From JARRJY01 sp037388705 (GTDB taxonomy: Bacteria > Pseudomonadota > Gammaproteobacteria > UBA6429 > Thiohalophilaceae): DNA of 45,077 nucleotides. Under the pieces are notes generated by a model, which had not been told where the DNA came from, did no database searches, and was given only the letters and a program-made list of their open reading frames with translations. Positions 8,534 to 16,622 of this stretch are shown piece after piece; within the stretch, counting starts at the first letter, position 1; each line of letters opens with the position of its first letter. The DNA is taken from positions 1 through 45,077 of the forward strand of contig JARRJY010000023.1 of the NCBI GenBank assembly GCA_037388705.1. Direction: 5' to 3'. The translations under genes were made by a program, and so were the position numbers.

Positions 8534-8743
8534 ATGCGGTATCGGGAAGGCCAGGAAATACCAGACAACATAGAACCTCACATTGGTGATGCCTCCATGG
8601 CCTTTACCGCGGTGCTGGGTTTATTTATCGGTATCGTATTAACCATACTCGCTCGCAAGGGCAGGATCATGTGGCTAACCGTCTGGGGTGCTGTGCTTGT
8701 TATAATCAGCATTATTTACCTGGCATACCTGGGACTTAAGTAG
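8534..8743 (+). CDS. Small two-helix membrane protein, unknown function
   Basis: 69 residues with two predicted membrane helices (about 22-40, AFTAVLGLFIGIVLTILA, and 45-67, MWLTVWGAVLVIISIIYLAYL) joined by a basic loop (RKGR). The first 20 residues are polar (EGQEIPDNIEPHIGDAS). A purine-rich AGGGGGAAGAA immediately precedes the ATG and supports translation. The last 8 bases overlap the 3' end of the convergent diguanylate cyclase gene. No family recognised beyond small hypothetical membrane protein. Confidence 0.65.
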   Translation: MRYREGQEIPDNIEPHIGDASMAFTAVLGLFIGIVLTILARKGRIMWLTVWGAVLVIISIIYLAYLGLK

Positions 8744-9584
8744 CCAGCTTAACCGTGTTTCGGCCAGTAGATTTTGCAATATACAGCGCCTTGTCTGCCC
8801 GGTTGATAAAATCAACAAGGTTGTTGTCTTTATCGTATTGTGCAACACCCGCACTGAAGGTAACCTGCTTGAGGCCGTCGAAATCATGTTGCTCAACTTT
8901 TTTCCGCAGTTTTTCGGCAAGCGAAACAGTCTTTTCAGCGGGGCTCGAAATGCAGATAATCAGGAATTCTTCTCCCCCCCATCGCGAAACGATATCAGTT
9001 GAGCGCACAGATGAGAGAAGCATTTTTGAGAAACTGGTAAGTACCTCGTCACCTTTCGCGTGGCCATGCAGATCATTTATTGCCTTAAAATGATCAATAT
9101 CAATCATTACCACTGACAGAGGATCTTTATAACGATTAACACGTCCAATTTCGTCTTCAAGAAACTGGTGAGCTTTGCGCCTGTTATATAATGAAGTCAG
9201 TGGATCGGTTGTTGCTAAATGTTCCAGTTCGTTTTCTGCAAGTTTACGGCTTTCAACTTCTTGCTTGAGTTCAATATTCTTCTCATTTATTTCAACGATA
9301 CGTTCCTTAACCATGTCTTCAAGGTTGTTTTTATGTTTCAGCAACTCATTTTCAATTTGTTTCTGACGGTGAATAATGCTTTTGGCATAAAAGCCCACTG
9401 AAACCAGTATGACTATTACCAGGGCTCTCATCCATAGCTCGCTACCTTCAGCAAACAACAGGCTATCAATAAATGAATGATCATCACGCATAAAAAAGGC
9501 ATCGACAGCTGCGTCAAGAATCCAGATACTGACACCGAGGAAAAAATTAAATGCCGGGATATATTGATAAGGAAAAGATTTCAT
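8736..9584 (-). CDS. Membrane-bound diguanylate cyclase (GGDEF)
   Basis: 282 residues. Two membrane helices (about 11-29 and 52-71) frame a short periplasmic loop; a coiled coil (about 72-122) leads into the GGDEF domain starting at TTDPLTSLYNRR. The active-site motif is GGEEF (203-207), preceded at the usual five-residue spacing by an RxxD inhibitory site (R194-S-T-D197), so the enzyme should make c-di-GMP from GTP and be product-inhibited. The DIDHFKAINDLHGHAKGD block supplies metal and substrate contacts. No recognisable ligand-binding sensor domain; the loop is too short for Cache or CHASE. It is a stand-alone gene; 3' end overlaps the convergent small membrane protein gene by 8 bases. 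Confidence 0.92.
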   Translation of the reverse strand: MKSFPYQYIPAFNFFLGVSIWILDAAVDAFFMRDDHSFIDSLLFAEGSELWMRALVIVILVSVGFYAKSIIHRQKQIENELLKHKNNLEDMVKERIVEINEKNIELKQEVESRKLAENELEHLATTDPLTSLYNRRKAHQFLEDEIGRVNRYKDPLSVVMIDIDHFKAINDLHGHAKGDEVLTSFSKMLLSSVRSTDIVSRWGGEEFLIICISSPAEKTVSLAEKLRKKVEQHDFDGLKQVTFSAGVAQYDKDNNLVDFINRADKALYIAKSTGRNTVKLAT

Positions 9585-9654
9585 TACTCATACAATAATA
9601 CTAAAATAGTGTCCATGCTAAAGTACTAAAAAATGTTTATCTTAAGATTTTTAT

Positions 9655-10140
9655 ATGAAATCAACGATTACAAAAATAAAAGATAATAGCTGCCAGTTAT
9701 TAAATAATCGGCTTTTTACCAGGATACTTGAATTAACTGATGAGCAAATTGCCAGGAAGACACATTATTTCGACGGGCGATATGAGAATATTTATGTTGA
9801 TATCGAAACCATCGATGAACTGAAAACATTGGTTAAACAGGCAAAAAAGCATGCTGCTGAAATTCTTGAGAAAGACATAGATGCATTAAAAATTGGTTTC
9901 TGGATCAATATCATGCACAAGGGGCATACGACCAGCCTGCATAGCCATGAAGATGCAGATGAGTTGCTGTCCGGGGTGTATTACGTTTCGGTGCCAGAAA
10001 ATTCCGGCCAGTTTATCTATTATCTCGACAGTGAAAAACATTCTCTGGAACCAGAAGAAGGTAGTTTCCTGTTTTTCTCTCCAGCCCTGTTACATGAAGT
10101 GACGAAGTGCGGGATACTCAGGTTTTGTATCGCCGGATAA
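9655..10140 (+). CDS. Putative 2OG-Fe(II) oxygenase, C-terminus probably replaced
   Basis: 161 residues. The core IGFWINIMHKGHTTSLHSHE, then LLSGVYYVSVPENSGQFIYY and EGSFLFFSPALLHEV match the 2OG-FeII_Oxy_5 type fold: H96/H98 and H147 are candidate iron ligands, and LSGVYYV is the family signature. Such proteins often modify other proteins or small molecules, but the substrate is unknown. The family normally ends with a further strand containing the 2-oxoglutarate-binding Arg (RISI-like) after LLHEV. Here the last ten residues (KCGILRFCIAG) are encoded by DNA whose opposite strand reads as the SpoU methyltransferase, so the true C-terminus appears lost at about 10102. The ATG at 9655 has no strong Shine-Dalgarno. 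Confidence 0.6.
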   Translation: MKSTITKIKDNSCQLLNNRLFTRILELTDEQIARKTHYFDGRYENIYVDIETIDELKTLVKQAKKHAAEILEKDIDALKIGFWINIMHKGHTTSLHSHEDADELLSGVYYVSVPENSGQFIYYLDSEKHSLEPEEGSFLFFSPALLHEVTKCGILRFCIAG

Positions 10141-10574
10141 TTTTCCTTGTCAAAGCTAAGTCCAAGCCCTTCATTACCAAAGATAAAAGCACTCTTTTCA
10201 GGCAACTCAGTTTCAGTCAGGCTGCTGGAATTACCCGCCTCCAGTGCAAACAAGGTATAGCCATCGTTTATAAGATGGTGGTAACAGCTTTTAAAATTTT
10301 CGTGGAACACGGCGGGTACTTTTCGGAAGGTACCCTTGGCGGGCGCGGGATCAAAGGCTTCGATATTAACCAGGTGGATGCTGTAGCAGCCGAAGGCCTC
10401 GGCACTGCGAAATATCTTCGGCACGTTAAAGCCACTTTTCAGGTTATCCAGCACAATGACAAAAGATTTGATGCCCGGCTCTGCCAGCAGGTTACGTTGT
10501 TTTTCCTTGGCGTAGCGCAGCAGTGCCTGCTCTCTCAGTTCGCGTTTTTCTCTCTTAAGACGTCGTAATCCCAT
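10020..10574 (-). pseudogene. SpoU/TrmH-family RNA 2'-O-methyltransferase, 3'-truncated
   Basis: Residues 1-157 (10574-10104) are a good SpoU protein: basic N-terminus, SGFNVPKIFRSAEAFGC (motif 1), KGTFRKVPAVF, and FIFGNEGLGLSFDKENYP (motif 2). The usual continuation after LSIPHF (G-Q-V-x-SLNVS-x-A, motif 3), which forms the trefoil knot and part of the AdoMet site, is absent. Instead the frame runs antisense through the convergent oxygenase gene to a chance stop at 10020. The protein should therefore be inactive for methyl transfer as sequenced. The junction at about 10100-10106 also removes the oxygenase C-terminus, consistent with one deletion or misjoin that ate both 3' ends. Confidence 0.75.
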
Positions 10575-10687
10575 TGACCTGCCCGGAAATTATAAGTTAC
10601 TGAATTATAAGGTAATAATTAACTAGAGGCAGCAATTTTTACTGGTTACAAACAAATTTGAGTACAAATTCAGGAATATATTAGGGG

Positions 10688-10715
10688 TTGAAATATAAGA
10701 TATTGCTAATATACT
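10688..10715 (+). promoter_or_regulatory. Predicted sigma-70-type promoter of the rhodanese gene
   Basis: TTGAAA (10688-10693) and TATACT (10710-10715) with a 16-base spacer, placed about 30 bases before the start codon at 10747. Good match to both consensus boxes in an AT-rich intergenic stretch. Confidence 0.5.
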
Positions 10716-10746
10716 ATACCGCAGTGCAATAGTGGAGATTAGCCAT

Positions 10747-11082
10747 ATGTGGAATATTAAGGAAGTCGAAGTTTCTGAACTGAACACTATGATCGAATCT
10801 GGTGAAAAAACGCTTCGTGTTATTGATGTCAGACAACCAGCAGAAATTGCCGCAGGAACAGTACCCAATGCGGAAGCGATGCCTATGCACACCATTCCAG
10901 TACGCATCAATGAGCTAAATAAAGATGAAAAACTGGTGCTGGTTTGTCGCTCTGGCGCTCGTTCAGCCCAGGCCTGTGCCTTTTTACAACAGCAGGGATT
11001 TGATGAAGTATATAACCTGCGGGGTGGCATGATTGGTTGGGCAGGAAGTGGTTTACCGATAACCTTACCTCAAGCTGTATAA
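10747..11082 (+). CDS. Rhodanese-like sulfurtransferase domain protein
   Basis: A single rhodanese domain of 111 residues. The ATG at 10747 was chosen over an upstream GTG (10732) because GGAG lies about 8 bases before it. VIDVRQPAEIAAGTVPNA is the usual substrate-side motif, and CRSGARS (C67 nucleophile) forms the active-site loop that carries the persulfide, followed by LRGGMIGWAGSGLP. No signal peptide, so probably cytoplasmic, as with GlpE-like proteins. Function is likely sulfur transfer or thiol detoxification. It is followed by a strong hairpin shared with the convergent cytochrome c gene. Confidence 0.9.
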   Translation: MWNIKEVEVSELNTMIESGEKTLRVIDVRQPAEIAAGTVPNAEAMPMHTIPVRINELNKDEKLVLVCRSGARSAQACAFLQQQGFDEVYNLRGGMIGWAGSGLPITLPQAV

Positions 11083-11110
11083 GCATTCACAGCAATAAAA
11101 TTTTTAAAAG

Positions 11111-11138
11111 GGCCAGCCTTATTTGAGGCTGGCCTTAT
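11111..11138 (+). terminator. Intrinsic terminator between rhodanese and cytochrome c genes
   Basis: GGCCAGCC (11111-11118) and GGCTGGCC (11127-11134) form a perfect 8-bp stem with an 8-base loop, followed by TTATTTATT. On the other strand the stem is followed by CTTTTAAAAATTTTA, so it can serve both convergent genes. Confidence 0.75.
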
Positions 11139-11160
11139 TTATTGCTCAAAAATGTAATAC

Positions 11161-11503
11161 TTATTTTAATGAATGAAAATAAGCTGCCAGGTTTTCAATT
11201 TCATTATCACTCAACGGTTTGGCCATCGGCGACATTAATGGATCCTGACGTTTACCACTGCGAAAATCACGTAACTGTTTTTCCAGGTAATTTTTCTGTT
11301 GGCCTGCCAGGTTGGGCCATGACGAGTTGTTACTGATTCCTGCGGTACCATGACAGCCAGCACAGCTAGCGGCCTTTTTTNNNNNNNNNNNNNNNNNNNN
11401 NNNNNNNNNNNNNNNTTTTACCGGCAACAATATCACCGGCAATGGCGATATTTGAGATACCCACTGCGATTGCAAGGGTAAAAATAATCTTATTCAGTTT
11501 CAT
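11161..11503 (-). CDS. Small periplasmic cytochrome c, interrupted by an assembly gap
   Basis: The protein begins MKLNKIIFTLAIAVGISNIAIA (Sec signal peptide, cleavage before GDIVAGK) at ATG 11503 and resumes after the N-gap with KKAASCAGCHGTAG, the CxxCH haem-binding motif, then WPNLAGQQKNYLEKQLRDF and MSPMAKPLSDNEIENLAAYF, in which the Met is the likely distal haem ligand. This is the class I cytochrome c553/c4-like single-haem pattern (about 100 aa). The two parts lie in different frames as written because the 35 N are a placeholder. Both flanks are A-runs on the coding strand, and joining them directly could give GK-KAASCAGCH, the usual spacing in this family. AGGAGA lies upstream of the ATG. 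Role: electron carrier. Confidence 0.85.
11381..11415. other. Assembly gap (35 N) inside the cytochrome c gene
   Basis: The gap is flanked by TTTTTT on its left and TTTT on its right. In intact relatives only zero to two residues separate the two coded parts, so the true missing sequence is probably a few bases or none; the N length is not meaningful. Confidence 0.99.
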
Positions 11504-11675
11504 TGCAATTATCTCCTGTGAACGAATTGTTTTACATGAATAATAGGTGTAACAGCCTGAACACAGGCTGAATGACAATTTTGCAAACCAGTAAAAAGAG
11601 CCCGTAATAAGGGGGTTTTTTATGAGATAATTAATAATGTTGTTACTCGAAAAAATTATGTTTTAGAGGTGTTTC

Positions 11676-12881
11676 GTGGATTTTGCGCAAGTACGAGCTG
11701 AGAATGAACAGCGATTGTCAGGTGAGCTCGATGAGCTTTCCACGGCAGTAAACCAGTCAGTACTTGAGCCGTTTGCCCGCGCCTACCTCGGCATGTTCTA
11801 CGAAATCGATAATGATCTGAGTTGTGATGAACGCGTTGAGCTTCTCGCTAATCCTGAAATTGCCAAGGCTGTGCTGAAAGGATTTGAGAATACGGTTTTA
11901 AATATCACTTTGCCGACGCCGGCAGAAATTGCCGAGAAACTTGCCAGGGGTGAGGAATATGGTATTGGCTATGTGGTATTAGCTGGTATGGATCGTTTGA
12001 ATAAACAGGAACGTTTATCTGATTTAAGTAATGCCACGTTACAGTCCGCGCTATGTTTCAATTATAGCAACCACAACGCTCATTATCATGACTGGCTAGA
12101 ACAACTATTGGCTGATAGCAACATTGCCATACCTGCCTTTACAGGATTCTGGCAGGTCCTGATGGAAAATGATATTCACCTGTTGCCAGGCATGAAGAAA
12201 CTGTTGCTTGAAGATAAACGGGAAGGCTATGCCAGGGCACTGAGTTTACCAGTATTACAAAACTGGCAGGTATGTCGAACCAAGTTGTTAAAGCCACTGT
12301 TACAACAGGCGTTGTTGCATGCTGATCACCAGCAATTATTGATTATTGCCAGGGAAAAAATTGAACAGGAAAAGCTGTTTGATGAAAACCAGCGTGTTCT
12401 GTGGATGGCCTGTGCCTTTTTACTGGCGCCTGATATTTTTGAGCAGACACTTGCGAATTACATAGGCCGATTGAAACAAAAGGTACTGCCGTTACTGGAT
12501 TTCATCATGGATACCTTTAAGGTACAGAAAGATCAGCGTGTGATATCTGCCAGCGCGATTGCGCAGTTACTACGTATCATTGCGCCAATATTTCCTCCCC
12601 AGTTTCACAGTTATGAACAGGCCAGGGTGCTGGATGTGAATTCACAGAATGTCATGGCACTGTTCCATAAACTGGCCAGTTTCCCAGAAGAAGAAAAAGC
12701 GGGTGCTATCAAAATTCTGCGCAAAGCCAGGGTGTTAAAAATCTATAAAAAAGTTATCGATTTTTGTGATAAGCCAGGCGTTGATATTCAGGCCGGTAAT
12801 GGCTTCAGGCAGTTTTTAAAATACGTGATCGAAAATGAGCTGATCGTTGAGAAAAGTAATCGATTTGATTCCCCTCATTAA
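11676..12881 (+). CDS. Unrecognised all-helical protein (401 aa)
   Basis: Starts at GTG 11676 (TAGAGGTG about 8 bases upstream). The sequence is almost entirely helical, with no signal peptide, membrane segment or catalytic motif that I can see. Leu-rich amphipathic helices recur: LLANPEIAKAVLKGFENTV, AFTGFWQVLMENDIHLLPG, LLLEDKREGYARALSLPVL and RVLWMACAFLLAPDIFEQTL. The order 'NPEIAKAxLKGF ... LPTPAEIAE ... ALxFNYSNHNAHYHDWLEQLL ... LPVLQNWQV ... LLIIAREKIEQEKLFDENQRVLWMACAFLLAP' recalls the HEAT-like C-terminal regions of large bacterial NTPase/NACHT-type proteins, but without any P-loop domain here. That similarity is from memory and unverified. It stands alone between convergent cytochrome c and the hydrolase gene. 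Confidence 0.6.
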   Translation: MDFAQVRAENEQRLSGELDELSTAVNQSVLEPFARAYLGMFYEIDNDLSCDERVELLANPEIAKAVLKGFENTVLNITLPTPAEIAEKLARGEEYGIGYVVLAGMDRLNKQERLSDLSNATLQSALCFNYSNHNAHYHDWLEQLLADSNIAIPAFTGFWQVLMENDIHLLPGMKKLLLEDKREGYARALSLPVLQNWQVCRTKLLKPLLQQALLHADHQQLLIIAREKIEQEKLFDENQRVLWMACAFLLAPDIFEQTLANYIGRLKQKVLPLLDFIMDTFKVQKDQRVISASAIAQLLRIIAPIFPPQFHSYEQARVLDVNSQNVMALFHKLASFPEEEKAGAIKILRKARVLKIYKKVIDFCDKPGVDIQAGNGFRQFLKYVIENELIVEKSNRFDSPH

Positions 12882-13040
12882 GTAATTTAGCTGTAATTAA
12901 CCACAAATTTGACGATTTTCCCCTCTTTTCCATCATAACGGTTTACCCGCAATGCCGTTCCTATTAATATTGTGCGCTATTTTTCATCAGCCACCGGAAG
13001 CAGGCTGAAATTTCCAGAGGTTTTGAGGTTTTTTGAAACT

Positions 13041-13913
13041 ATGAAAAGTGTAATGACTAAGCTAATTCCTGTTTTCATGATAGCCGTGCTGTCTTCAGTT
13101 GCTCTTGCTCATGAAGAAAAAGTAGACAAGTCCTGGTGGTGGAGTAATGCCTGGTGGAATGAAGGCAAAATTGAAGGAGTGAAAAATTACGACCTTAAAG
13201 TTGAATGGACCAGCTATGAGCGTAAAGGAGTGGAAATCCCGGTAATGGTGGTGCGTCCAAAGGCAAAAGGAAAGTTCCCGGCCGTCTTTTTCCAGCATGG
13301 CCGACGTGGACTGGGCGAGTTGGTTCAACGTCACGCCAGGCGCGTGGCAGCGCGTGGATTCGTGGTTTTTGCACCTGACATTTATAAAGCTCACTTTCTT
13401 GGAACGCATCCTATTGAGCATGATTATGAACTGGAAAAGGATGTTAATGCTGGTGTAACTGAACTGTTAAAGCGTAAAGATATCAGCACAAAAAAAGCGT
13501 GCCTGTATTCGCATACCCGCGGTGGTTATTACACGTTGAAAGTGGCGACGACTTTTAAACGCCAGGAAAAAGATGTGGCCTGTTATGTATCTTACTATCC
13601 GCACCTGCAGGATCCCAATGCACCTGAGCCTCTACAGGTTTATGGTTTCGCGCCGGAAGTTGAGCAGTTCACGATTCCCGTGATGGTCTTCATTGGTGAT
13701 GAAGAGCAATATCAACGTCGCCGAGTGATTGAATCAGGTCTTGAAGCGTTGAATAAAAAAGGGGGTAATGCCACGCTGGTAATTTACCCGGGAGTTGGTC
13801 GTGGTTTTGATTTTCGTCCACCACATGTACGTACCTTTGCTGATGACCTGGCATCTAAGGATGCTGTGCAGCGTGCTGCACGATTCATGCGAAAACATTT
13901 AGGTGTAAAGTAA
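13041..13913 (+). CDS. Exported dienelactone-hydrolase-like protein with altered catalytic residues
   Basis: 290 residues from ATG 13041; the signal peptide MKSVMTKLIPVFMIAVLSSVALA is cleaved before HEEK, and a Trp-rich WWWSNAWWNEG segment follows. The alpha/beta-hydrolase fold is clear: KFPAVFFQHGRRGLGE, ARGFVVFAPDIYKAHF, VMVFIGDEEQY and LVIYPGVGRGFDFRPPH. In active dienelactone hydrolases the nucleophile elbow is G-x-C/S-x-G and the base His lies in YPG-x-x-H-x-F. Here the elbow is S157-H-T159-R-G161, so Thr replaces Cys/Ser, and the His position is R254. The acid (D220 in IGDEEQ) may remain. It may be a pseudoenzyme or use other chemistry. An ATG at 13053 is an alternative start. Confidence 0.75.
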   Translation: MKSVMTKLIPVFMIAVLSSVALAHEEKVDKSWWWSNAWWNEGKIEGVKNYDLKVEWTSYERKGVEIPVMVVRPKAKGKFPAVFFQHGRRGLGELVQRHARRVAARGFVVFAPDIYKAHFLGTHPIEHDYELEKDVNAGVTELLKRKDISTKKACLYSHTRGGYYTLKVATTFKRQEKDVACYVSYYPHLQDPNAPEPLQVYGFAPEVEQFTIPVMVFIGDEEQYQRRRVIESGLEALNKKGGNATLVIYPGVGRGFDFRPPHVRTFADDLASKDAVQRAARFMRKHLGVK

Positions 13914-13955
13914 CAAATCAGGGACTATAAATATTAAGTAGTTAGGCAAACAGTC

Positions 13956-15059
13956 ATGAACATGAAATATAAGACAGACGACTTACGCATTACCGCCATG
14001 AAGGAACTGGTATCTCCCGTGCAGCTGCACCAGGATGTACCGATTACTGATGATGCCAGTAAAGTAATTTTTGAAACGCGTACCACGATTCACAATATTC
14101 TGCGTGGCAAAGATGATCGTCTGCTTGTCGTGATTGGTCCATGTTCTGTTCATGATCCGGAAGCCGCCAAGGAATACGCCACACACCTGAAAAAAATGCG
14201 TGATGAGTTACATGAAGATTTATTAATTGTCATGCGTGTTTATTTTGAAAAGCCCCGTACCACTGTTGGCTGGAAAGGTTTGATTAATGATCCTGACCTG
14301 GATGAAAGTTTCCAGATAAATAAAGGCCTGCACCTGGCACGTAAGTTACTGGTTGACGTGAATGATATGGGTGTACCGGCGGGCACCGAGTTCCTTGATT
14401 TGATCACCCCCCAGTATATTGCAGACTTAATAAGCTGGGGTGCAATTGGTGCACGTACCACTGAGAGCCAGGTACACCGTGAACTGGCATCCGGTCTGTC
14501 ATGCCCGGTTGGTTTCAAAAACGGTACTGATGGTACCTTGAAAATTGCTATTGATGCCATAGGTGCAGCCAGTCGCCCTCATAACTTCCTGTCCTTAACC
14601 AAGGAAGGCCATTCAGCAATCTTTGCGACAACAGGAAATGATGATTGCCACATTATTTTACGTGGTGGTAAGGAACCGAATTACGATGCTCATAGCGTAA
14701 ACCGGGCGCTGGAAGAGCTTGGAAAAGCTGAAGTGCCGGCAAAGTTAATGATTGATTTCAGTCATGCCAATAGCCAGAAACAACATCAGCGCCAGGTTGA
14801 AGTGGCAAAAGATGTGGCGTTACAAATCGCATCAGGTAATGATGGGATCATGGGTGTGATGATAGAAAGCCATCTTAAAGAAGGAAGACAGGACGTGGAA
14901 GAAGGAAAGGAACTGACCTATGGGCAAAGTATTACCGATGCCTGTATCAGCTGGGAAGACAGCGAGCCGGTATTAAGAGAACTTGCTAAAGCTGTGCATC
15001 AGCGTCGCAATGTTCATGGACGTGGTATGAGCAAACCATCAGATGATGATAATGAATAA
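13956..15059 (+). CDS. aroG: 3-deoxy-D-arabino-heptulosonate 7-phosphate (DAHP) synthase, class I
   Basis: 367 residues. First step of the shikimate pathway: condensation of phosphoenolpyruvate and erythrose 4-phosphate. All class I hallmarks are present: LLVVIGPCSVHDP (metal ligand C63), MRVYFEKPRTTVGWKGLINDP, WGAIGARTTESQVHRELASGLSCPVGFKNGTDG, ILRGGKEPNY and MIDFSHANSQKQ, ending with TYGQSITDACISWEDSE. Among E. coli isozymes the sequence is closest by eye to AroG (Phe-regulated), including the N-terminal DDLRI..MKEL regulatory segment. The actual feedback specificity cannot be read here. Followed by a clear terminator. Two ATGs six bases apart; the first was taken. Confidence 0.95.
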   Translation: MNMKYKTDDLRITAMKELVSPVQLHQDVPITDDASKVIFETRTTIHNILRGKDDRLLVVIGPCSVHDPEAAKEYATHLKKMRDELHEDLLIVMRVYFEKPRTTVGWKGLINDPDLDESFQINKGLHLARKLLVDVNDMGVPAGTEFLDLITPQYIADLISWGAIGARTTESQVHRELASGLSCPVGFKNGTDGTLKIAIDAIGAASRPHNFLSLTKEGHSAIFATTGNDDCHIILRGGKEPNYDAHSVNRALEELGKAEVPAKLMIDFSHANSQKQHQRQVEVAKDVALQIASGNDGIMGVMIESHLKEGRQDVEEGKELTYGQSITDACISWEDSEPVLRELAKAVHQRRNVHGRGMSKPSDDDNE

Positions 15060-15081
15060 TGATTGTCTAATTTAAAACCTG

Positions 15082-15106
15082 AACCCGGCTGAAGCCGGGT
15101 TTTTTA
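15082..15106 (+). terminator. Intrinsic terminator of the DAHP synthase gene
   Basis: AACCCGGC (15082-15089), loop TGAA, GCCGGGTT (15094-15101), followed by TTTTT. A textbook rho-independent terminator, 22 bases after the stop and 14 bases before the slyX start. Confidence 0.92.
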
Positions 15107-15120
15107 ATCTGGGTACTGTT

Positions 15121-15327
15121 ATGAGCGAAAAACGTTTAATTGAACTGGAAACCAAGCTGGCTTTCCAGGAAACAACTCTTCATGAACTCAACGATATTGT
15201 GGCTGCACAGCAGGAAAAAATTGATATCCTGCAGGCAGCAATACAGGAATTACACGAGCGTATGAAGAGCATGGCCGAAGAAACGGTACGTGAACCGGCA
15301 GATGAACCACCGCCACCGCATTATTAA
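15121..15327 (+). CDS. slyX: SlyX family protein
   Basis: 68 residues, essentially one coiled coil (residues 1-55, RLIELETKLAFQETTLHELND, IVAAQQEKIDILQAAIQELH) with a Pro-rich tail ending PPPPHY, as in E. coli SlyX (72 aa). The function of SlyX is not established. The HY-type proline tail is typical of the family. It is convergent with the TRAP large permease gene, with nine bases between stops. Confidence 0.92.
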   Translation: MSEKRLIELETKLAFQETTLHELNDIVAAQQEKIDILQAAIQELHERMKSMAEETVREPADEPPPPHY

Positions 15328-15336
15328 GCTGGTATT

Positions 15337-16617
15337 TTATTTAATGAAGGCCAGGGACAGGGCTGGCCAGTAAGTGATAATAAGTACAGCGAGTAACAGT
15401 ACTAACATAAATGGAATAGTTGAAGCATAGATTTCTGATATGGGTTTTTCAAAACGATAACTGGCAATAAACAGGTTCATCCCGACGGGTGGGGTAAAAT
15501 AACCTACCTGCATATTGGCAAGGAAAATAATACCCAGGTGCAAAGGATGAATTCCATAACCCAGCGCCAGTGGCAAGATCAATGGGACCATCAACACCAG
15601 GGCCGAGAAAATATCCAGAAATGCACCAAGTACCAGCAGGAATAGATTCAGTACAATAAGAAAAACCAGTTTGCTGGAGATGTGGTCACGTATCCAGTCA
15701 AATAACCTGGAAGGTATTTCTGCATCAATGATGAAATTAGTCAGTGCCAGTGATGCAGCCAGGATTAACAGGATACCACCTACGACCAACATTGATTCAC
15801 GAATTATATCAGGCAGTTTTTTTAGCCTGACTTCTTTGTAAATAAAGACTTCAATAATCAAGGCATAAAGTGCAGTAACAGCCGCGGCTTCCGACACCGC
15901 AAAATAACCACCATAGATACCACCCAGGAGAATAAAAGGTAGCGGTAATTCCCAGCGCGCCGTGTAGAAAGCGAGCACAAGACGACGGCCACTGAATTTT
16001 TGTTTATCAACCCGTGAATGGCGCGTTGCCCAACGTGACCAGATTACCAGTAAAGCAATCATCAGGAGGCTGGGTAATATCCCCGCCTTGAAGGCATCTT
16101 CCATCTGGATGGCTTCACCAATATCCATTTGCTGAACAATGATGACATAAAGGATTAAGGGTAATGATGGCGGTAAAAGCAGACCAAGGCTTCCAGAGGT
16201 AGTTACCAGTCCAGTACTGTATTTTTCACCGTAACCCGCTTCACGTAATGCCGGTAACAACAACGCACCTAGTGCCACAATGGTAACGCCGGTTGCACCG
16301 GTAAATGCAGTGAACAGGGCACAGCTAACAAGTGTAACAATGGCCAGTTCATCAGGTATCCAGCCAAACAATGCACGGCTAAGGTCAACTACCCGGTGTG
16401 AAGTATTACTTTCACTTAATATATAACCAGCAAAGGTAAATAAGGGTAATGCGATCAATAAAGGGATGTCAGCAATACGATAAAGCTCAATGGCTATTAC
16501 AGCGAGATCAATACCAGTTAAATAAAAACCGCATACCGCGGCTGCAAGAATAACCGCAAATAAGGGAGCCCCGAGAATAGCGAGCACGAAAAGACTTATG
16601 GCGATTATCCATTCCAT
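15337..16617 (-). CDS. TRAP transporter large permease (DctM)
   Basis: 426 residues with about 12 membrane helices. It begins MEWIIAISLFVLAILGAPLFAVI and shows the DctM signatures LLIALPLFTFAGYILSESNTSHRVVDLSRALFG, ALFTAFTGATGVTIVALGALLLPALREAGYGEKYSTGLVTTSGSLG (read in parts) and, near the end, LGIIFLANMQVGYFTPPVGMNLFIASY. DctM carries solute and sodium in tripartite ATP-independent periplasmic transporters. Last gene of the tatT-dctP-dctQ-dctM unit. Five bases separate it from dctQ. Confidence 0.94.
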   Translation of the reverse strand: MEWIIAISLFVLAILGAPLFAVILAAAVCGFYLTGIDLAVIAIELYRIADIPLLIALPLFTFAGYILSESNTSHRVVDLSRALFGWIPDELAIVTLVSCALFTAFTGATGVTIVALGALLLPALREAGYGEKYSTGLVTTSGSLGLLLPPSLPLILYVIIVQQMDIGEAIQMEDAFKAGILPSLLMIALLVIWSRWATRHSRVDKQKFSGRRLVLAFYTARWELPLPFILLGGIYGGYFAVSEAAAVTALYALIIEVFIYKEVRLKKLPDIIRESMLVVGGILLILAASLALTNFIIDAEIPSRLFDWIRDHISSKLVFLIVLNLFLLVLGAFLDIFSALVLMVPLILPLALGYGIHPLHLGIIFLANMQVGYFTPPVGMNLFIASYRFEKPISEIYASTIPFMLVLLLAVLIITYWPALSLAFIK

Positions 16618-16622
16618 AGCCG

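Noticed and set aside
10107..10568. Plus-strand frame of 153 codons antisense to the SpoU remnant
   Set aside because: The minus frame has clear SpoU motifs; the plus frame has no family signature or ribosome binding site.
12900..12960. Possible promoter TTGACG before the dienelactone hydrolase-like gene
   Set aside because: No acceptable -10 box at 16-18 bases.
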